Origin: Nelumbo lutea
Lineage: Eukaryota; Streptophyta; Magnoliopsida; Proteales; Nelumbonaceae
Assembly (NCBI GenBank): GCA_022828595.1
Contig: JAKGHH010000001.1
Location: 212,921,848-212,985,847 of the forward strand
Direction of reading: 5' to 3'
DNA: 64,000 nucleotides
The translations under genes were made by a program, and so were the position numbers. The notes under the pieces are model-generated. The model was not told the DNA's origin and made no database searches. It worked only from the letters and a program-made list of their open reading frames with translations. The first letter of the stretch is position 1. Every line of letters begins with the position of its first letter. Shown here one piece after another: positions 55,176 to 64,000 of the stretch.

Positions 55176-56336
55176 TCTAAATTTTTATAATTTCTTAAAT
55201 TAATTAATTGTAAAATTAATTATAGTTTATTTGATAATACATATAGAAATATTTTTATATATTAAGTGATAGTTTTAATATTAATTATTTATTTTTAAGT
55301 TTTACAAATATAACTAATGTTTTGAAACAATTAATTAATTATTTTCATTAGTTATTCATTAATATTATAAATTTATATTCAAATATTAAGTATATTGTCA
55401 TTTTAATTAAATTATTTTGAATATATAAATGTATGCATATTATAATTAATTATAATTAAAATACTTATACATTAATTGTAGTAATGATCGATAAATAAAT
55501 AGGTGGAAAATATTTACATTTGATCGGTTAGTTGTAAAAAAATAAAAATAGTAGGTAAAGCAACCCCAATAACAGTTATTAATTAATTAAATGTTTAATA
55601 TTAGTTTATTAATTATTCATTATTAATTAATTAATAATGTTTTCTATTATGTTATAATTTTTATTTTATTGGTAATTATTAATTAATTAACTAGTTTGTT
55701 CATTAGGGGTGATTATTCTATTTGTTCAATTAAAAAATGAACCAAATAAACTGAATTTTAAATATTTGATGGTATTAATGTGAAAACGACCTGAAATTGA
55801 ATTTTTGCAAAATCAAAATTACTGAAGCAAAATTATTATTCAATTATTTCAGTTAAAACCAAATTTGTTTGTGTTTTTTAATGAACACAAAAATATTAAT
55901 GTTAAATACTATTTACACATAACTATATAATATTATTTTAAATATATGATAATATTCAAATATTATTATATATTACATATTTATAAATTTGTTTTATTTG
56001 ATTAACTAAACTTTTAAATGTGATTATCAAACTCCCAAAAACCAAATTTGAGGAGCCAAAATTGAAAAAAAACAAACTAAAGAACAAAATTGAAGCTTTG
56101 GTTTGGTTTTTCAATTTTAAACAAACTATGCTTACCCTAGGTATAATGACTAGGCCTACAAGTTGAAAATATCGAGAAGGGTTGGATCAGGCTAATATTT
56201 AAGTTGAAAAGTATGAACGAAAGCTTTTGGGTGGGATTAAAGTTATGGTTGAGTGTTCCACAACTCCGGTTGGATTTGGTTTACCTATACTTGACATAAC
56301 CTAGCCTAACTTGCACTAGGCTAGGTTATAGTTGAT

Positions 56337-56359
56337 CTATATATATATATATATATATA
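56337..56359. repeat. (TA)n microsatellite
   Basis: About 11 TA units. Confidence 0.9.
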
Positions 56360-56467
56360 GTAGGTTTATTATAACTGGGTCCATTGGGTCAGAACCAATT
56401 GTCCTGAGAACCGGTGAGTGTGGTTATAGGTTTAAAATTTACAAACCCTATCGGGTTTGTGCCACCC

Positions 56468-57081
56468 TCCCTAGTGGAAAATTTGGGGGTTGGCCTAGCA
56501 CAGCCCACGGCCCAAGCCCGTGCGGGCTCATGTCATGCTGTGCCATGTTGTGGGCCGAGCTTGCCTGTGGAAGCCTAGGTCGGGCCGTGCATTGGGCCAA
56601 ACATATATATATTTTTTTTAAATTGACAAAAAACTTAAAATTTTAATTTTATATGAATTTTGTGTATACAATTGCTTATATATATAATAATTAAATAAAT
56701 TAGTATAATAAAATTAAAAAAAATATTTATTTTATTAATATATTATATATTATTATATAATTATAATTTATATAAATATATATAAATAATATATATGGGT
56801 CGTGCCAGGCCATGCCATGGGCTATATATGGGTCGTGCCAGGCCATGCCGTGGGCTATATATGGGTCGTGCCAGGCCATGCCGTGGGCTGTGCTGGGCCG
56901 TACCGGCCTGCGGGCCGTGAGTGGCATGGCCCACTTGGTCATGCCGTGTCGTGCCGACCCGTGGACCTATAACCTTAGGCCCAACACGGCCTGCATGATC
57001 GTGTCGAACCTGGCACAGCCTGCGGACCGCCGTGTCAGGCCGTGCTGGGCCACGAGCGGCATGACCCTATTTACACCTCTA
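56468..57081. repeat. GC-ended repeat with hAT-like right end
   Basis: Arms rich in GGCCGTGC and GCCCACGG around an AT-rich centre, ending CCCTATTTACACCTCTA, which in reverse reads TAGAGGTGTAAATAGGG like hAT-type MITE ends. The left end is not clear. Confidence 0.5.
56791..56889. repeat. 33-bp tandem repeat, three copies
   Basis: ATATATGGGTCGTGCCAGGC starts at 56791, 56824 and 56857. A short open frame over it is a by-product of the repeat. Confidence 0.92.
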
Positions 57082-57190
57082 GCTGTGAAACCAATGTAAC
57101 ACCTTTCGCCAGTCATAAAATATACGGTGAAGTACACTACACTCAACCGTAGAAATCTAAAATTATAGTCCCCCAATAGTCTATTAGTAG

Positions 57191-57619
57191 TAGAGGTGTC
57201 AACGATATTCGAAAATCCGATTTTGAGTTCGAGGTTCAATATAATCAAATCAAATTCAAATAATTCGAATACCTAATCTGTTGAATTTGGATATCCTATT
57301 CATACTAAATAGCTAATCGGTTTCGAATTTAGATATGACCTGATTCGATTCGATAAATATCTGAGTTCAACCGATTATTTTATTTTTATATATAATATAT
57401 AAAATATTTAAATGTCTAATATAATTTATATACTTTATATAAATAAAATATTTATTTTATATATTGATTAATTACCTAAAATAATTAATTAATCAAATTC
57501 TAATCTAATCGAATGTTCGAATATTTAATCAAATTCAAATTTGGATATTAAATTCTCTAATCGGATTTGAATTCGGATATTGCTTAATCCGATTCGAATT
57601 TGATCTGTTTATATGCCTA
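57191..57619. mobile_element. hAT-type MITE, 429 bases
   Basis: Starts TAGAGGTGTC and ends ATATGCCTA. Flanks ATTAGTAG and ACTAGTAG are an 8-bp target duplication with one mismatch. The interior is AT-rich with many ATTCGAAT and ATCCGATT motifs on both strands. Confidence 0.8.
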
Positions 57620-57627
57620 ACTAGTAG

Positions 57628-57959
57628 CCCCTATAAACTGCATTTTGCCCATGAATTTGGCATCGATCCATGGTCTATATGGGGCCTAAAATGTTGTATA
57701 TCATTGGTTCCACAGCCCCCTACATAGCCAAGAATGCTAGTCCTATCTCGTTATTATTAGTTAAAATTGCTGCCAACAAACCATCAAATTGTCGCTCCTT
57801 CCCATACCAAATACAATCTAAATGTAAAAATGTTGTATTTCAGATTCCTACACTAATGGTTTATGTATAATAAAGAGTAAAGATATAAGTTGAGGTTATA
57901 CAATCAATTTTAACATTTTTGACTTGTACCGAAACAAAACTAAGACAAGTATTATATAT
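57628..57959. other. Intergenic, no gene seen
   Basis: Short stretch between the MITE and copia-4; reading frames are not recognised. Confidence 0.5.
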
Positions 57960-57964
57960 GTATG

Positions 57965-58030
57965 TGAAGGGATGAGAGATCCATCATATGGATAGTCGAA
58001 CCTTGTAGGTAGGTAGGGCGAAATTTCAAA
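57965..58030 (-). repeat. Left LTR stub of copia-4
   Basis: Matches the first 66 bases of the right LTR (from 61864). Confidence 0.88.
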
Positions 58031-59410
58031 CCTTTTGATAATAAAGTTAAATTGGATGTTCCAACTACTAGAAGCTTGATTAAGTCCATATATGGATCTA
58101 TTTAATTTACATACCATGTGTTCCTAACCTGCAGCTATGAAACCTTGCAGTTGCTGCATGTAGATATCTTCACTAAGATCTCCATTCAGGAATGCAGTTG
58201 TGACATCCATTTAGCAAATCTTGTAGTCATGGTATGTTGCTATAGTTAGTAGAATCCTAATGGATTTAAGCATGGCCCCCGGAGAAAAGGTTTCCTCATA
58301 ATCGATGCCCTCTTTCTGAGTATACCCTTTTGCCACCAGACGATCCTTGTAGGTCTCAACCTTACCATCGGGGCCCTTTTTCCTCTTATAGATCCATTTG
58401 CAACCAATTGCTTTTACCCCAGGGGGTGGATCTACTAGAGTCCAGACTCCATTGGTCTCCATTGAGTCCATCTCAGCTCTCATGGCATCTACCAACTTCA
58501 GGGAATCTATGTCCAACATAGCTTCCGTATAAGTCACGGGATCCTTCTCACTGGTCGTAGCTTCCACCAGGTAACTATCCTGGCCATAGCCGAGATGAAC
58601 CAGAGGCCTAGAAACCCAGGTAGATCTTCTAGGTTGGTCATTACCTGGAACTTGTGGGACATCTCCCACTGACCCTACGCCCTCCTCATCAAGAACAACT
58701 TCCTGGCGATGATTGTTCAGGATGTAATCATCCTCCAAGAAATGGGCATTTTGAATACCGTTAAATGGTTGTTTCGTCATCTTACCCTAAAGGTAAGGTT
58801 CATAGATGGGAAGGTCTTCTACAATTAGAAAATCCAAAAGACCATCATTTACCAACCTTGTGATACGATTTATATTGATATGGCCAAGTCGGTAATGCCA
58901 CAGGCACGTGGGATTAACTGTATCACAAATTCTTTTCTTGGGTATGTTATCTGACGTAGTTTCAGCTATGTTAGTTTCCAGAGAATGATGGAGAACATAG
59001 AGACCATTCTCAAGTTCTCCGTATGCGATGAAATTGTTATTTCTTTTAACAGTAATCGTATTACCAAAAAGAATAGAATATCCATTCGCACACAATTTTG
59101 AAACAGAAATCAAATTTCTTCTCAAATTCTATACATAAAGACAATCTTTTAGTACAATAGATCATTCTATGAAAAATAACTTTACGGTTCCTATAGTCGT
59201 AGCTGCAACACTTGCAGAAGTCCCCAAGTAATGAGTTACTTCTTCGTCACTCAGTCTTCTACTTATCCTGAACCCCTGTAGTGATTACATGCATGAGTCG
59301 AAGCCCTGGAGTCAATACACCAAGAAGCAAAAGTTACCAACAAATTGGTTTCTATGACACATGATTCAAAATTACCTTGTTTCTTGGATTCCAAGTATTG
59401 AGGATAGTTC
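58031..59410 (-). pseudogene. copia-4 pol remnant
   Basis: From right to left: a protease remnant, a GAG-pre-integrase part (59125-58787, LWHYRLGHININRIT), then GKMTKQPFNG joined directly to AHFLEDDYIL. Copia-1 has about 230 more residues, mainly the integrase core, at that join. Reverse transcriptase follows (CKWIYKRKKGPDGKVE, LVAKGYTQKEGIDYEETFSP) and stops at SWNIQFNFIIKRF, before the active site. A CAG glutamine at the position of the copia-1 stop 2315-2317 is kept here. A TAG follows EPYL where copia-1 has glutamine. Confidence 0.85.
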
Positions 59411-60082
59411 TTCTTCCAGTGGCTGGTCTGCTTGCAGAAGTGACAAGCATCTGATGCCCTGTCTTTCTTCTACTTAGACTTGGTAGCTTTCTTCTGAGGC
59501 CTTCTTCTTTGCCTTCATCTTCTTCTTGAGTTCCTGGATGCTAATATTTAGCTTATTCATGTTGTAGTTCATAATGCACTGATTGAAATAATGAGGCAGA
59601 GAATTCAAGATGGCGTCTACCTTCATGACATGGTCAAGCCCGGATCTAAGAGCCTCAAATTCATTGATGTAACCCATCATCCGAAGACAATGGTCATGAA
59701 CCTGCTAGTTCTTGGACATCTATGTAGTCATGAACTGTTTCAAGACCTTCTGACGAGTAGAACGATTCTGCTCTTCATACATTGTCTTTAGACTATCCAA
59801 TATATCCTTGGACATTTAGATTTGATCAAACTATCATTGTATCGGATTATCCGAGGAAATGATGTAGCAGTGGGCTAGGGAATTATTCTCTTCCCATTCC
59901 TAGTAGTCTCTCCTTCGGGTCTTAGAAGCCCTATCACCCAAACACTTCGGGGCGGGATTCTTAGCTACTTTGTCTAGTTTTTCAAAGGTTATGACCAGCA
60001 TAAGATTATGGTATCAGTCAGCATAGTTTGGGCCCTTAAGTTTGCTATCATCCAACAACTTAGCGAATTGTTCGTTTGCCAT
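59411..60082 (-). pseudogene. copia-4 gag remnant
   Basis: Start ATG at 60080-60082 (MANEQFAKLL). Later parts (MMGYINEFEALRSGLDHVMKVD near 59670) are in frame but a segment between the HQ-rich core and the lysine-rich stretch is deleted near 59530 compared with copia-1. Stops and shifts are scattered through the middle. Confidence 0.75.
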
Positions 60083-61849
60083 TTTTGATAAAAGCAAACA
60101 CTAGTCCACAACCTGATTTGATTCATGTTATCCACATAGATATGGCTTTTAATCTATGTTCTATTCTCATTTATTCATCTCCGAGATTTCCCTCCTATCT
60201 CAATGACGGAGACTTCGAATTATGTCTCTGGAAATGTGGGAAACCACATAGGGTGCATGGAGTCAATTGTTTCAGCTGCATAACCCCACCATCTTTCTAT
60301 GAATGATCATATCCACTCATCATATGAGCTTTCCCTTTGGCCTCTGTCAGACAAGGTTCATTGTCATTTTAGGTTAAACATTTCTATCCAGTGAGTACTC
60401 ATCCATCATATTCATGAACGCCATGGTACCGTGAGAGAGTCTTCCATTTTAGGATAAGCCCCTCCCACATCGGTCTATGATGCCCCTATCATCTTATGAA
60501 ACATTCCAACAGATCCAACAGCAAATGGATAGCCCAATTTTATGGTGCATTTTCTCATTACTGAAGGACCCATCTTCATGCTAATGATGGAAGGCTTTTA
60601 GAGAGCTCATCATATGAATTTGCTATCACATGCACCCATATTTTAGGAGGGAAAAAAAGTTACACCCTAGTTTAATTTAGGTCAAACCAAAGTGGCTCCC
60701 ATTGACTTTCATAAAGCCAGATTTAAGTGGTCCTTAAACAATTAGGGTTCCGCACGGTTCCTCTTTAGGGGAGGTGTGGGGCCCACCACAAATGGAGGAT
60801 CATTCAATGATCTTAAGGACACCATGGCAATGATGTGCATTCAGTCGTGGTGTACGCAAGAGCCATTATCGTATCATCATGAGCCAAGTACTTATGGCCC
60901 ATTAACGTTGCACATCACACATCCATACATCACATGCAGGGATAAAATTGATTCAATCAATTAATATATGTAAAGCCCATTATTAAAGCCCAATTTGATC
61001 CACAATATTACTGATTAATATCATCTATGTATATGGGCTGAATAGCATTAAGCAGTTCGGCCCATATAGCTTTTCTACCGTTAATGGGCTTAAGCAGTTT
61101 TAACACATTAAAATTGGGCTTTACAGGTATGGGCCAAATTTGGTCTTGCAATTAAATATCAATCTATTGACCCAAGAGTGGGAAATTAGGGCTGAGAACA
61201 GCCCCCATCGAACCACAGATTCGGTCCAACCAGTTTGGTCCAATCTGGTCTGAATGGGTCTAGGGTTTAATTTTTAAAAGAATTAATTCAAGAATTGATC
61301 TGAAATCAAATTACTAATTAAAGACAATAAAAAATCAGTACTAGGGTTGTTCGTACATCTACTACCTACAAAATAGATGTTAGATTTCAGTTTGCAGTTT
61401 CACAAACTGCAAATCGTAGATAGCGAATTCTCAATTTGCGAAAACTCCTCCTTATGCGCAATCAACTTCGATCTTGAATAAAATAAAATAGAAAAACCCT
61501 AATTTTCTATTAATATTACATCAGATTGAATTCCTATACATTCAGTCTAGAAAATAAAAAAAAAATAATTAATTACAAACCAAAAGTAAAAGAACTGCAT
61601 AATCGTTGATATGCTGCGCTAATAAAGACTTCGATCTCCACCGTACAAACAACCCACAAATCAAGAAAAATATAAAGAACCATTCTAAATATAATTTAGA
61701 TTTATAAAGATTTAATTTCAGATCAACAACCCATTAATTGGGAACTGATTTCCAAGAAAATCAATTATCTGCGCAAACCGGGTAGAACGCCTTCTACCCA
61801 TTTACGTAGGTTCAGATCTGATCTATTTTTTGTTCAAAGACTTGAACTT
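60083..61849 (-). other. Long leader of copia-4
   Basis: Homologous to the copia-1 leader and of similar length. No conserved reading frame. Confidence 0.6.
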
Positions 61850-61862
61850 GACTCTGATACCA
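61850..61862 (-). other. Primer binding site of copia-4
   Basis: Minus strand TGGTATCAGAGTC; one change from the copia-1 site. Confidence 0.85.
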
Positions 61863-61863
61863 A

Positions 61864-63236
61864 TGAGGGGATGAGAGATCAATCATATGGATATCCGAAC
61901 CCTGCAGGTAGGTATGGCGAAATTTCAAAAATTTCTCTCTCCCATGTGGGAATCACATTCCCTATTTTAGAAAACTGCATTTTCAATGATCAATCTTGAA
62001 CCTAAACCAAACCAGATCTGAAAACAAAAAGTAGGAGAGGGACATACCTGATATGGAGTAACAATAACTCCCAACGAAGGTGTTCATTCCCAAGGAAAAT
62101 GCCAAAGACTGCTCCCACTGAAGATGACACAGCGTAGGGTGGAGCAGAATCACCAGGTGGTTCTTCAGCAAGAACCAAATTCTTCAGCAAGAATTCGATG
62201 AAGGTGAGTGAGTATGACTTCAGATCAATTTTTCACCAAAAACTGATATCAAGAACGCTTCTTGATCACTCCTATAGGTGGAGATCGAACTGGCAATGGC
62301 GGCAGCAATAGAAGGAGGCCAGATCAGAAGATGGCATTAGTCTCACTAGAATTGTCTTCTCTCTTGTTTCTGTAATCAGCTTGGGTGAATTGGGATTCAC
62401 CCTTCTCCTCTATTTATAACCTTAAAGAGAGCTCCTCCTAATCCCATTAGGAGTTTCCTAATCCAAATCTTATTTGGATCTGGACTCTCTTTTAAGAGAT
62501 AATGATAGACCCTTATCTTATCTGCAGATAAAGATCAGCCCTCCTAATCTTATTAGGAGTTTCCTAATCCAAATCTTTATTTTGATTTGGACTCTCTGAG
62601 TGGATAGGGATAACTCTCTATCCTATCTACTGATCTAAATCCTAGAACCATCCCTCTTTAATTAATCAAATTAAACCAATTCAATTAGGGCTTTAGGCCC
62701 ATTAAGTCCATGTGCTCATTCAACCTCCCAACTTCTGTCCAATTGGGTATTCTTGTATTGCGACAAAGGGGATGATCATGTCACTATGATAACCCACTCA
62801 AATGAATTCTCAAACTGTCCCAACATACCCAGGTTTTGACCCCCTCTAAGGATCTCACTGATTGGCATATCAAAGACAGCCCAATCTGACACCTAGTGCA
62901 GTATCATAATCGAGTCTAGGGGTCAGGTGTAACATTCCAGTTTTTCCCATCAATCTCCAAGGTCTAGGGCAATACTGGTATTCTGGTCCGGTTCAGGGTT
63001 TCAAGAAAACCCACACTGCGTGTACCTCAAGTCTCACCCTGGTAGCTGAGACAAGCCACCCCAACCAACTGCTGTGAAGATTCTAAACTAACATGAGTCT
63101 CATATGTATCCAGGTTAAGAGTATTACATAGAAACACACCATAATAACATGAATCATATATGTACTTTATTCATTTACATTAAATGTCATAAGGTACATC
63201 ATTCTGATTGGAGATAAGGACATACAATGTCTAACA
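61864..63236 (-). repeat. 5' LTR of copia-4, complete
   Basis: 1373 bases, TG at 61864 to CA at 63236, followed by the target copy GTATG. A TATA-like site on the minus strand is TATAAATA (62412-62419). Confidence 0.9.
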
Positions 63237-63241
63237 GTATG

Positions 63242-63843
63242 CAATTAACAAGTATTTTTATTGTGGGAGGGGTGTGATGGGTGATTTTTTTTTTCACCCC
63301 ACTTTGTATCTTATGTCTGGTTTTCTTGTTTTAATTTAAGGCACTGTTTGCTTTTTGGTAAGTTATTTACCTGGGTAAATGCATTTACTTAGGAAAGTGT
63401 TTCCTAGGAAAGACTTACCCAGATAAGTGCATTTACCCATGTTCTTTTATTTCCTATGTAAATAAGGTAATGAACGTTTTAGCCATAAAAGTCCAATATA
63501 TAAAGGGACATTTTTCTCCCATTCAAGTGTTGGCAACTTTCCCCACAAGTAGGAAAGTTATTTTGGCACGTAAGAGATAGGTATCACTTACCCTAGTACC
63601 CCATATATCTAAAAAAGGAACATGTGTTTCTTGGTTTTCCCCCTCTCAAAATCAAGAAAAAGAACATTGTATATAGAGGTTGAAATAAGAAACTGTCCCA
63701 AACAGCCCATGGGGCATCTTTCATGATTTTAATGAAGTAGAAACAGAGGGGATGTATATCATAACCTCTGCATAGAACTAATAAGTACTTCACCTTAAAA
63801 TAAAGTCCAGAGACTTCTTTGTCATACAAAGGATTCCTAATCC
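63242..63843. other. Upstream region of UGT-C
   Basis: No gene seen. Contains an imperfect repeat of 'catttaccc' and 'tttcctagg' near 63380-63470 that may be a MITE trace. Confidence 0.5.
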
Positions 63844-63851
63844 TATAAATA
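63844..63851 (+). promoter_or_regulatory. TATA box of UGT-C
   Basis: TATAAATA, 61 bases before the ATG; similar spacing to UGT-A. Confidence 0.65.
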
Positions 63852-63911
63852 AGAGACCATCTTGTAGTAAAACTTTGTAGAGAAGGGAGAGGTAGAAACC
63901 AGAGAAAAAGA

Positions 63912-64000
63912 ATGGAGAAAGAAAAGAGAGATTATAGAGCCCATGTTTTGGGTTTCCCTTACCCATCCCAAGGCCACATCAATCCCATGCTGCAGTTCTG
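63912..64000 (+). CDS. UGT74-like glycosyltransferase, UGT-C (5' end only)
   Basis: The start MEKEKRDYRAHVLGFPYP is followed by SQGHINPMLQ, the N-terminal acceptor-side motif with the catalytic histidine of family-1 plant glycosyltransferases. About 29 codons are visible before the window ends. It resembles UGT-A and makes this a cluster of at least three related genes. Whether the rest is intact cannot be seen. Confidence 0.85.
   Translation, partial: MEKEKRDYRAHVLGFPYPSQGHINPMLQF

Larger units (their letters stand above)
53936..56336. other. AT-rich noncoding DNA
   Basis: Very AT-rich with many TTAATTAA and ATTAATTA stretches. No gene is supported; simple repeats are listed separately. 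Confidence 0.6.
57965..63236 (-). mobile_element. Ty1/copia element copia-4, internally deleted
   Basis: Relative of copia-1 on the minus strand, with a perfect 5-bp target duplication GTATG (57960-57964 and 63237-63241). The left (3') LTR is reduced to its outer 66 bases, which join directly to mid reverse transcriptase, so RNase H, the active site, the polypurine tract and most of the LTR are gone. Most of integrase and part of gag are also deleted. The right LTR is complete (1373 bases). Confidence 0.92.

Noticed and set aside
56812..57099. Open frame with a repeated peptide
   Set aside because: It follows the 33-bp tandem repeat and the GC-rich arms of a transposon; no protein similarity.

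Overview
This window reads as nuclear DNA of a flowering plant. The evidence is a two-exon family-1 glycosyltransferase gene with a plant-type donor motif, several Ty1/copia and Ty3/gypsy LTR retrotransposons, many short DNA transposons with terminal inverted repeats, and AT-rich intergenic DNA. I cannot name the species. No bacterial genes, rRNA, tRNA or CRISPR array were seen.

Layout. Positions 1-7272 hold a decayed minus-strand copia element (called copia-1), whose 5' LTR is cut at 7273 by a plus-strand Ty3/gypsy element (gypsy-1, 7273-16883). Gypsy-1 is of the type with a second RNase H domain and carries an extra spliced gene on its opposite strand. Positions 16884-21324 are intergenic with small repeats. 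Positions 21325-45000 hold a tandem duplication of a roughly 6.5 kb unit ending in a UGT74-like glycosyltransferase gene. Copy A (UGT-A, 25992-27854) looks intact; a 1.7 kb Pack-MULE-like element carrying an O-methyltransferase gene fragment lies just upstream of its TATA box. Copy B (UGT-B, 31581-44982) is a pseudogene split by a copia element (copia-2, 31969-38138) and a gypsy element (gypsy-2, 38333-43717), both on the minus strand. Positions 47136-52887 are a plus-strand copia (copia-3) with a 4/5 target duplication. Positions 53335-57900 are AT-rich with one end of a CACTA transposon, hAT-type MITEs and simple repeats. Positions 57965-63236 are an internally deleted relative of copia-1 (copia-4) with a perfect 5-bp target duplication. 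A third glycosyltransferase gene (UGT-C) starts at 63912 and runs off the window.

How it fits together. The only host genes are the UGT74-like cluster and a captured O-methyltransferase fragment. UGT74 enzymes transfer glucose from UDP-glucose to carboxyl or hydroxyl groups of small acids, hormones and terpenoids; the acceptor cannot be told from sequence alone. Everything else is transposon sequence. Most premature stops in these elements are C-to-T or G-to-A changes (CAG to TAG, CGA to TGA, TGG to TAG or TGA), which fits decay by deamination of methylated cytosine in silenced elements. Divergence counts and comparisons were made by eye and are approximate.
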